DNA of 10,748 nucleotides from Cochliopodium minus. Taxonomy: Eukaryota; Discosea; Himatismenida; Cochliopodiidae. Below the pieces are notes generated by a model that saw nothing but the letters and a program-made list of their open reading frames with translations, did not search any database and was not told where the DNA came from. The translations under genes and the position numbers were made by a program. Below, piece by piece: positions 1 to 6,909 of the stretch. The stretch is from assembly GCA_024220525.1 (NCBI GenBank), contig JAMYWO010000488.1:1-10748 (forward strand). Direction: 5' to 3'. How positions within the stretch are numbered: the stretch's first letter is position 1; each line of letters starts with the position of its first letter.

Positions 1-95
1 AATAAAAAATAAAAAATAAAAAATAAAAAATAAAAAATAAAAAATAAAAAATAAAAAATAAAAAATAAAATAAAAATTAATGAACAAATAAAAAA
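1..95. repeat. (TAAAAAA)n terminal simple repeat, left end
   Basis: A nearly pure 7-nt array, T followed by six A, fills positions 1-65 and then degrades (TAAAA, TAAAAA) into TTAATG by about 82. It lies inside the intron that follows ArfGAP exon 5 on the minus strand. The same array with the same TAAAA interruption occurs at the right end (10682-10748), so the two termini share roughly 60 nt of low-complexity sequence. Confidence 0.9.
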
Positions 96-107
96 AATTA
101 ATTTTAC

Positions 108-1833
108 TTTGGATTGTCTCTTGTGGGAATAACTGTTTCTTTTTTATTAGATTTTTTGTTGACACCCTTTGTGTTTTTTTTATTTTTTTTGCTCTTTTCG
201 TCGCTGTCCTCGTCTTCGCTAGACTTATCAAAATCATCCCACTCATCCTAAAAAAAAATTAAAGTAAAAAAATAAAAAAATAAAAAAAAATAAAAAATAA
301 ATTTGAATGTAAATAAAAAAAAAAGTATAATTTAAAATGAATAATAAAAAAAAAAAAAAAAACCAGAAAAATAAAAAATAATAATTTTTACCCAAGCATC
401 AAAATTCACATTTGCTTTTTTCTTATCAATATTACTAGTAGTGGTTTTCTTCTGGTTGGAACTGTACTTGGAGACATTGATTTGAGGAGAATTATTAGAA
501 GAACTCTTCTTCTCGCTGACCTTTTGGGTGACGTACTCACCGGAGTCATCATCCTCGAAGTCGTCATTTTTTTGTTGAGGTTTTTTTTTCTCCTCGGTGG
601 GTTTTTCTTGGAATTCTTTGACATAACTTGTCTTCTTTTCTTCTTCCCCTCCTTCTACCATCTTTTTGAGTTTATTTCTGTATAATTCTGCTGCTTTTGA
701 GCTATATTTCTTTTTTTAAAAACAAAAAAAAAATTAGATTAGATAAGAGGTAAGATCTTGACAAACGAAAGATTGTAGAATAAAAGATTTAATATAATTC
801 TTTAATATGGAATCATCACAATAAAATTGTTTAATATGGGAATATATATTCATTTTAATTGATTGAATGATTTTATTTCAAAGGATCTTTATATCATATC
901 ATTATAAACAATGAAGGATTATATTCTCTTGTTTGATATAGAATCAATTTGGTTTTTAAAATGCTTATATTCTTTAAAATATCAAATTATTTCTATATAA
1001 AGAGTCAATAATATCACATAATATGATTTATAAATTTGAAATTTTTTTACTTGTAATAATTTTCCTCCATCTATTTGATCTTCGAATCCATGTTGTCTAA
1101 AAAAATTTCTTGCATTTTCATTTCCTCCTAAGTGCATCATTTTCATTTGTTTTGCTGTCCATGTATCCAATAATGTGGATCTAAGAAAATTAAAAAGGTT
1201 TGAAATGAGTTAGAGATGTTCAAAATTTGACAACAGTTTAAATTTTGTTAGCAATTAATTTATATCCATTAACAAAGTTGTGAATTTTGGACATGTCTAG
1301 AAATGAGTCAAATTTGCTTTAACAACGTCATCATATTTTTAATTTGGATGATTGATTTATAATATTCATTTTGTAAAGGTTATCATTCCCAATTTTTGAA
1401 TTATTCGTTTTAAATTTAACCAAATTGTAAATATATCCGTAATTGAAAGAGGATTATTAATGATCAAAGAATTATAAATAGAGGGAGAATGATTAATCAA
1501 TATTTTCAGTTTAAAATCAAATATAGAGTATATAATTTTGGATGTGATCAAGATTCAAATTGTACTCCATTTAAATATTACCTCACAAATGTCAAATGAA
1601 CTCCAAATGATCTATGGAGAGATGCACATTCCATACAAATCAATATTCCATAAGGAATGGAAGCCCATGTTGGATTTTTTCCTAAACAATCTGCACACGT
1701 CTTTCCAAAATATAATTTTAACACATAAATCATTCAAAAAAAAAAAAATGTTTTTATAAACCTTATTTTCATTTTTGGTTTTCATCTTTTTGAATTCTTC
1801 TTGTACATATTCTTTTTGTAACGATTCAGACAT
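108..1833 (-). CDS. ArfGAP2/3 (Glo3-type) GTPase-activating protein, N-terminal half, 5 exons
   Basis: GTPase-activating protein for ADP-ribosylation factor, acting on Golgi COPI vesicles. Exons (minus): 1762-1833, 1582-1700, 1051-1180, 392-709, 108-247; every junction is GT...AG and phase-consistent. Start: MSESLQKEY at 1833. Exons 2-3 encode the ArfGAP zinc finger: CADC (residues 26-29), 16 residues, CMEC (46-49), then LHRSFGVHLTFVRS with the expected arginine-finger Arg54. Exon 3 carries LDTWTAKQMKMMHLGGN and FFRQHG, and exon 4 opens KYSSKAAELYRNKL. These are hallmarks of the ArfGAP2/3 subfamily rather than ArfGAP1. Exon 4 then becomes Lys/Glu/Ser-rich. The exon 4/5 junction creates NFDAW-DEWDDF, an acidic tryptophan motif. 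After AATCCAAA (ends 108) comes GTAAAATT, a donor like the others; if unspliced, AAG TAA would stop the protein at 104. The donor reading is preferred because the phase fits exon 10437-10643 at the right end. Confidence 0.93.
710..1050 (-). other. ArfGAP intron 3 (341 nt)
   Basis: The donor is CAA|GTAAAAAA at 1050 and the acceptor TTTAAAAAAAG ends at 710. Splicing joins GGKLLQ to KYSSKAAELYR, which reproduces the conserved ArfGAP continuation and so validates both sites. Unlike the introns on either side of exon 5, it is complex AT-rich sequence with no simple repeat. I see no gene in it. Confidence 0.85.
1181..1581 (-). other. ArfGAP intron 2 (401 nt)
   Basis: The donor GTGAG|GTAATATT at 1581 and the acceptor TTTTCTTAG at 1181 rejoin FV-R-STLLDTW with an Arg codon split AG|A. 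The interior is complex AT-rich sequence with a weak imperfect inverted repeat (about 1217-1232 against 1281-1295). No gene is recognised inside it. Confidence 0.85.
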
Positions 1834-2171
1834 TTTCTTTATATTGATTTGAAAGAAAGAAATTTTTTTTTTATTTAAATTATATATCTCAAACACAAAG
1901 CTCCCAAACAAATTCACAAGTAAAAAGCGAAATTGATAGCTTTGATGGATTTAAATAAATTGATTGAGTTATTTTAAATAATCAATATTCGATTATTTTA
2001 TTTGATGAATTAAAATGATCTGGGAAATTTAGGAAGATCAGATTCTCTAACAATGGAATAAAATTTATTTCGTTGTTATTATCTTTATCGATCATATCCG
2101 TAAAATCCAAAGCAAAATATTTTTAAAATTTCCTATTCTTTGCATATGTGATATTTTTTATAAAAAACCTA
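1834..2171. other. Intergenic: ArfGAP upstream region
   Basis: About 340 nt separate the ArfGAP start from the ARF pseudogene upstream of it. On the minus strand an AT-rich GATATATAATTTAAATA stretch near 1875-1891 could serve as a TATA-like element. A 37-codon open stretch on the minus strand (1982-2095, starting MIDKDNNNEINF) has no recognisable homology and is too short to call a gene. Nothing else is supported here. Confidence 0.4.
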
Positions 2172-2543
2172 TCATAAATCCTGTTTATTTGCAGATGCAA
2201 GCAATTTGGCATCTCTCAATTCATCTTCTCTCAACATTTTACTCAATTCTTCAGAACTTTCACCAACACATTCTCTCATTGCTTTCAACAACAAATATCA
2301 ATCCTTGAGTGTTTGAAAGTAATTTCTCCAAAATGGACGAATTTTATCTTGTCCACCAAACTGTAAATTCGATTTTCTTGTATATTGAACAATTTCAAAA
2401 TTGAATCCAATTGTTGTAATGGTTATAAATACTTCTCCCAATTTCAATTTATAAAGGATTGTTGTTTTTCAGCTGCATCCAATCCAACCATTAAGATTCT
2501 CATTTCCTTTTTTCCTGAAAATAATTTTACAAAGTGCTCCCAT
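2172..2543 (-). pseudogene. ADP-ribosylation factor (ARF1-type small GTPase) pseudogene
   Basis: Read on the minus strand in shifting frames, this matches ARF from its MG start (2543) through the NKQDL guanine-specificity motif, about two-thirds of a normal ~180-residue ARF. Visible pieces are KLFSGKKEMRILMVGLDAA, the switch-I segment [23 protein letters not shown], then LIFVVESNE and ELRDAKLLASANKQDL followed by TGA. The frame is broken at least five times. Breaks lie after MGAL (~2530); in the P-loop at 2470, where one G is lost from GLDAAGKTT; at ~2355, where WDV before GGQDK is deleted; at ~2312, before QG; and at ~2275, inside the NDR region. No intron interrupts it, so a retrocopy is possible. 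The C-terminal third (after NKQDL) is absent. Neighbouring genes are free of such indels, so sequencing error is an unlikely explanation. It cannot encode a working GTPase. Confidence 0.93.
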
Positions 2544-3107
2544 TTCTTCTCTTTCTTTATTTTGAGTTTAACATTCAAATTCTTTCTTTTATTTTTTCTT
2601 TCATTTCTTTTTTCTTATATATCATTTCAAAAACCTGCAAAAAAAAATAAAAAAATATTGAAAACGTTGATTTGAATTTGATTAAAATATTCCTTTTCAC
2701 TATATTAAAGTTAAACATGAATTGATTTATTCCTTAAAAGAAGGGTTTCTGTTATTAAAAAGGTATAAATATTTTTTTTTTTAAAAGGGAAATCAAACTG
2801 AACAAAAATAAATTTTATAATAGAACAGAATAAGGTTTTATATCTTGTTTATTCTTGATTTTATTTCATTTTTGAGAAATTTGAAAATGTGATATTTTTT
2901 ATCAATTTCAATTTATAAAAAATTCCTTCACCATTAAATTTAAACCAAATATTATTATTATAAAAATTGTAAAGATGAAAGAAAAGATATAAAGTATTTA
3001 ATTAAAAATTAGAATTTTATTAAAACCTTTATATTTTTGCAATCAATTTTCAAAACAAAATTTTTATAATTTTTTTGATTTGAAAATTCTATTTTTTGAA
3101 AGCTTTC
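2544..3107. other. Intergenic, complex AT-rich, no gene recognised
   Basis: About 560 nt lie between the ARF pseudogene start and the 5S rRNA fragment. The sequence is AT-rich but not a simple repeat. Short open stretches on both strands have no recognisable protein character. I see no tRNA and no splice-bounded exon. Confidence 0.5.
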
Positions 3108-3177
3108 GGTTACGATCATATCATGATGAATATACCGCATCCCGTCTCGATCTGCGAAGTCAAACATCATTGAGCTG
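3108..3177 (+). rRNA. 5S rRNA, 5' ~70 nt only (truncated)
   Basis: GGTTACGATCATATCATGAT... through ...CATCCCGTCTCGATCTGCGAAGTC and CATCATTGAGCTG matches the first ~70 of ~120 nt of eukaryotic 5S rRNA. The helix III arms can pair (CATGATG with CATCATTG), and the loop C / loop B signatures CCCGTC-GATC and GAAGT are in place. The 3' half (loop E, helices IV-V and the C box of the internal RNA polymerase III promoter) is missing: the match stops at the N at 3178 and runs into a (TTTTA) array. I did not find the missing half elsewhere in the window. It is either a truncated pseudogene or an intact gene cut by a misassembly. Confidence 0.85.
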
Positions 3178-3178
3178 N
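3178..3178. other. Ambiguous base N at a sequence discontinuity
   Basis: This is the only non-ACGT base in the window. It sits exactly where the 5S rRNA match ends and the (TTTTA) array begins, which suggests a scaffold or consensus join rather than continuous sequence. Confidence 0.9.
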
Positions 3179-3570
3179 TTTTTATTTTATTTTTATTTTA
3201 TTTTTATTTTATTTTTATTTTATTTTTATTTTATTTTTATTTTATTTTTATTTTTATTATTTTTATTTTTTATTTTTTTTAATTTTTTAAAATAATTTTA
3301 TTATTTTATACTTTATATTTTAACTTTTTATTTTTTTAGAATTTATTTTATATTTCTATTGTTATTTTTTTTTTTTTCTATCGTTTTTTACTCCAACAAT
3401 AAAATTTGGAGCATTTTAAATAAAACATTTTGTTTTAAAAATTTTTATTTTATTTTATTTTCGTTCAAATTTTTTAAATTATTTTATTTTTATTTTATTT
3501 CAAATTTTTATTTTTATTTTTATTTTGTTTATTTTTATTTTTATTTTATTTTACTAATTTTTAAATTTAA
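3179..3570. repeat. T-rich simple-repeat tract, (TTTTATTTTTA)n core
   Basis: Positions 3179-3258 are a near-regular 11-nt array alternating TTTTA and TTTTTA. Degenerate T/A-only sequence follows to 3360, and a second similar tract lies at 3440-3560. In between, about 3385-3430 is slightly more complex. Open frames here give only F/Y/L/I homopolymer-like peptides. On the plus strand it lies immediately upstream of the RsfS exon, so it may be intron. Confidence 0.85.
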
Positions 3571-3576
3571 AAAAAG

Positions 3577-4445
3577 GTAAGAGAGGGAAAAGTAGTGATA
3601 GAAGAGATATTGGAGATATTGAAGGAGCAAAAGGGACAAGACATAGCGGTGATAGACATCAGCAAAAAAATCGACTGGGCTCGTTATATGATCATCGTCA
3701 CTGGTCTTTCTAAGAGACATCTCAACGCACTTGGTGGTGCTGTTGTTCGCGAATACAAACTAAGAAGATCGTAAAAAAAAAAAAAACAAAAAAAACAAAA
3801 AAATAAAAAATAGAATAAAATAAAAATAAAAATAAAGATAAAATAAAAACTGAAATGAAAAATAAAAATAAAATAAAAATAAAAAATAAAGTAATAAATT
3901 AATAAAAAATAAAATAAAAAATATAAAATAAAAAAAAAATCAAACATAAAATAAAAAATAAAAAATAAATAAAAAAAATCAAAAATAAAAATAAAATAAA
4001 AATAAAAATAAAAATAAATAATAAAGTAATAAATTAATAAAATAACAAAAACAAAAATAAAAAAATAAAAAATAAAAATATAAAAAAGAAATATAAAATA
4101 AAAACATGCATAAAAATTATTTTAAAAAAAAACAAATAAAAATTAAAAAATTTTTATGGTTTTTATTTTAGTTTCAACGTAAAACCTTCAGTGGATGGAA
4201 TTAATAGTGATGATTGGGTAGTGGTGGACACAGGAGACATGATCATCCAGATCCTCAACCCAGAAAAGAGAAAGGAGCTCAAACTGGAAGACTTGTGGGC
4301 CTTCAAACCCAATTTTGTCAACGAACCTGACAATTACGAGGAAATTTTGAATTATAATTCCGACGAAGATCATGATGAGATTGATGAAAATGAGGATCCT
4401 GAGGATTTGGATTATTGGGAGCATCCTTCTCATCAGTTGTATTGA
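3577..4445 (+). CDS. Ribosomal silencing factor RsfS/MALSU1 (Iojap family), 5' exon missing
   Basis: This organellar factor binds large-subunit protein L14 (uL14) and keeps ribosomal subunits apart during biogenesis or starvation. Two exons are visible: 3577-3770 and 4172-4445. The junction TC|GTAAAA...TTTTAG|T splits a Ser codon. The ~155 visible residues cover the whole fold: an N-terminal helix (VVIEEILEILKEQKGQDIAV), strand IDISKKIDWARYMIIVTG, LSKRHLNALGGAVVREYK, then DDWVVVDTGDMIIQILNPEKR and LKLEDLW. DDWVVVDTGD corresponds to the family's strongly conserved EWV-hLDYGDhhVHhF segment. An acidic tail (residues ~128-150) precedes TGA at 4443. No ATG occurs in frame after the acceptor AAAAAAAG (3576), so at least one upstream exon, presumably carrying a targeting sequence, is needed; I cannot find it. 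Codons are notably richer in C and G than in the neighbouring genes. Confidence 0.9.
3771..4171 (+). other. RsfS intron, A-rich simple repeat
   Basis: 401 nt, almost entirely of A with spaced T (TAAAA/TAAAAA units), ending in TTTTTATGGTTTTTATTTTAG. The frame on both sides is RsfS, which fixes the boundaries. Its A-rich plus strand is roughly complementary to the T-rich tract before the exon. Confidence 0.88.
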
Positions 4446-4455
4446 ATTTTGTCTC

Positions 4456-4461
4456 AATAAA
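4456..4461 (+). terminator. AATAAA polyadenylation signal of the RsfS gene
   Basis: A canonical AATAAA occurs 10 nt after the TGA stop, followed by a T-rich stretch at 4475-4490. Such a short 3' untranslated region fits the compact genes of this window. Confidence 0.55.
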
Positions 4462-4679
4462 ATCCTTAATTTATTTTCTGTTTTTTATTAAAAACAAATT
4501 CAAAACAAAAACAAAAACAAAACACCATAGTTAAAAAGTGGGTTTGAATTGATTTCAAAAATAAAAGATCATCTTCATCTCTTTAAATTCCCATCTCTTT
4601 TTCATCAACAAATTTGGTGTTTTAAATCTCCTTAATTTTTTATCTTTCATTCAATTTGATTTTTTAAAAAAATTGAAGT

Positions 4680-4925
4680 TTAATAAATTAAAGCATAAGA
4701 TCCAATTTCTTGAGATGTTGTTATAAAAAACAACTTATTATCAAATTTACTCATTTTTTCAAAAACAAACAATCTCATTGAACTTAAATATACCTCTTTC
4801 TAAATAAGAAATGTTATTTTGGGTGCTAAATAATTTGAATGCAAATTTAAAGTATTTGTGATATCGACAAACAACATACCTGAAAAGATCTTATAATAAT
4901 ATCTCGAAAATTAATAAAGTCATTA

Positions 4926-4960
<35 letters not shown>

Positions 4961-5267
4961 TTTAATTAAAAAAAATAGACATAATTCAAAGTGGTAGTTA
5001 ACCCATTAGGTCCTTGATTCTCATCCCTTAAAAAAATTAGAAATGATTAACGGATCAAGTCAACAGATTGTTCTCCAATTCAACAATGTTGCACTCATTG
5101 TCAAATTTGAAGAAGACGAACTTGTCCAATTGTTTCAAAAATTTTCCCCTTTTTGAGTTTAACTTGTTATTGATAATTAAAAAAATTAAATGATTGAGTT
5201 CATAAAGCCTGACATTTCTTAAGAAATGTTTCTTTGATTGTTCTGGTATAAAGTCATTATCTTGAAC
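4680..5267 (-). CDS. Exon-like open stretches, unrecognised gene or gene relic
   Basis: Three minus-strand pieces look protein-coding. (1) 5055-5267: 70 open codons after an acceptor TATATAG, beginning VQDNDFIPEQSKKHF and ending in TGA. (2) 4880-4926: DNDFINFRDIIIRSFQ ending CAG|GTATGT. (3) 4680-4799: after TTTCTTATTTAG, KEVYLSSMRLFVFEK... to TAA, in phase with piece 2. A further open bit, DENQGPNGLTTTLNY, follows TTTTAAG at 5026. I cannot join pieces 1 and 2 cleanly, find no start codon and recognise no domain. It may be a real gene with unseen exons or a decaying copy. Both pieces 1 and 2 begin with the same 16-nt segment. The plus-strand reading of 5043-5157 is treated as a shadow. Confidence 0.3.
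4928..4953. repeat. Poly-T run, 26 nt
   Basis: An uninterrupted run of 26 T on the plus strand, A-rich on the minus strand, sits just before the DNDFINF piece. It is the longest homopolymer in the window and its length is likely to be unreliable. Confidence 0.9.
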
Positions 5268-5329
5268 CTATATAATATTGTTCAAAGAAATTTATCAAAA
5301 ATATTTTCCTATAAATTATTTCAAAAAAA

Positions 5330-6854
5330 ATGAGAAAGGAATCAAATAAGGATAAGGAATTGGAGGATGTTATCATTGGATTGATTAAAATTAAATTATT
5401 TGAGGGATTCAAATATGAATTGATAAAAGATGGGAAAAAAGGGACAGAGGAGGAATGCAATCATGTTTTTAATTTTGCAATCCAAAAATTACTTAAAGAT
5501 GGAACAATAGAGAGCATGAAAAAAGAATACATTCAAGCAATAAGACTCAAGAAAGAAAATGAGGCTTCCATAAATGAATTCAGAAAAAGGAAAAAGGAAG
5601 TTCATTCATACAATGTAATAGATAATGAGGTATATTCTCCTTCATACCATATTTAAAAGGATATTTTTATATCTGTCAATATTTCATCAATTTTCCTTTA
5701 TTTTTATTTACCATCAAGTTTAAAAAAAAATTTGATATCCTTTGAACATGAATTAAAAGAGAGATCAATACTATAATAAATATAAGAATCTTCATTTTCC
5801 ATCTTAATATATATTTTTTTATTTATTGATAAATAGAAAATGTTTTTATAAAGGAGAATGAAAAGAAGAAAGTAAAACCAGAAATGATTTTGAGAGAGAA
5901 ATTTTTGGAAGAGAAAAATGTTCCAAGAAAGGAGTTTCTTAAGGAAAGTTACCATAAATTCATCAATAATCCCAACCTAGCAAAAGAAATCCATACAATG
6001 TACTTTTCAGATTGTTAAAGTAAAAATAAAATATAAAAAAATAAAATATAAAAATAAAATTAAATAAATGAAACTTTGAAAATAAATAACTTTTAAAAAT
6101 ACAATTAAGAAATTAAATAAAAAATTATCATATTAAAGAAAGATTAGATCGAGTTCTCGAGATAGATAAAGAAAAGATTTACTTGGAGAAAAACGAAACA
6201 GTCTTCCAAAAATTCGGTGAAAAAGTTAAAGGATGGTTGAATAAAGAAAAATGCATTTACCTCTTCGATCGGCTTCAAGTGATTTCTCTGAAAATAAAGC
6301 CAGAAAAATGTGATTACCTCGACTACATTTTAGCTCCAATAGTTCTTTTCAACTATTATTTTACTTTAAAAAAAAAAAAGAATGATGAAAAAAATAACGA
6401 TAATGTTGACTTTGAGGAAAAGATTGATGTCAATCTTTTCATTAAAACTTATTTTAACTCTGAACAACTTGAGAAATACATTTTTGAAGAAAAAGGTGCT
6501 TGCAGCGTTTCCTTGTTGGATTCCCTCATCGACAAAAGTTTATCTGTCGTTTCTACTCATCATTCTTTGATTGAACAACATTTGCTTGAGCATGGTCCTT
6601 TGCTTGTTTCAAGATTTCAAGTTCATTTAGACTTTAAGAAAGAGGATGAGGTGGTTTCTTATGTGGGTGAGACAAAGTCTGATTTCTTTGGATATCATTC
6701 CATGCTTCTTGTTGGTTTGAGGAGAGATGAGGATGGGATGTCCTTCTACTTGCTTCAGAATTGGTGGGAGAACAAACAGTTTGTTGAAGTTGATGAGAAA
6801 TACTTTCTTGTTCCCCTCAATTGTTTTACATTTCAAAAAAATAATTCAAAATAA
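5330..6854 (+). CDS. Unrecognised ~385-residue protein with papain-like C-terminal features, 3 exons
   Basis: The model has exons 5330-5629, 5854-5999 and 6143-6854. Junctions are GAG|GTATATTC...TTTATAAAG|GAG and AT|GTACTTTTC...AAAGAAAG|A; together they give 386 codons with no stop. Start: ATG at 5330 after an A-rich leader. Residues 1-165 are Lys/Glu-rich and helical-looking with no recognised domain. The C-terminal third has an order typical of the papain fold: HGPLLVSRFQVHLDF (compare the NGPVxV strand), then FGYHSMLLVGL (candidate catalytic His) and YLLQNWWENKQFVEV (candidate Asn-Trp, compare NSWG). I see no convincing catalytic CxxCW; GACSVSLLDS is too close to the His. So it is a divergent or inactive peptidase-like protein, or only a resemblance. 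Exon 3 is the firmest part. Linkage of exons 1-2 to it is inferred from phase alone; they could instead be a separate gene ending TAA at 6018. Confidence 0.55.
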
Positions 6855-6880
6855 TTAAAAACAAAAATAATTAAAAACAA

Positions 6881-6892
6881 AATAAATTTATT
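6881..6892. terminator. Palindromic AATAAATTTATT: polyadenylation signals for both convergent genes
   Basis: The 12-nt palindrome reads AATAAA on both strands. It lies 27 nt past the stop of the plus-strand gene (6854) and 18 nt past the stop of the minus-strand gene (6910). The two convergent genes are only 55 nt apart, so their 3' ends probably overlap. Confidence 0.5.
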
Positions 6893-6909
6893 TAAAATTT
6901 TATTTCAAA

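Noticed and set aside
1612-1917. Minus-strand continuous 101-codon frame through the ArfGAP start
   Set aside because: It reads through intron 1 and then out of frame. Removing the 61-nt intron (1701-1761) restores the CX2CX16CX2C finger.
3080-3580. Plus-strand open frames rich in Phe/Tyr/Ile/Leu
   Set aside because: They are translations of the T-rich simple repeat, and the first runs through the 5S rRNA fragment and the N. There is no protein character beyond the repeat.
3684-3947. Minus-strand open frame of 87 codons
   Set aside because: It is half antisense to the RsfS exon and half translated A/T repeat.
4188-4457. Minus-strand open frame opposite RsfS exon 2
   Set aside because: It is the antisense shadow of a conserved RsfS exon whose own frame matches the family.
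4990-5030. GGTCCTTGATTCTCATCC resembling a tRNA B box
   Set aside because: It lacks the invariant GGTTCRA core, no cloverleaf can be drawn around it, and there is no A box at the right distance.
5043-5157. Plus-strand 38-codon frame MINGSSQQIVLQF...
   Set aside because: It lies opposite a longer, 70-codon minus-strand open stretch. It has no partner exons on its strand and no homology I recognise.
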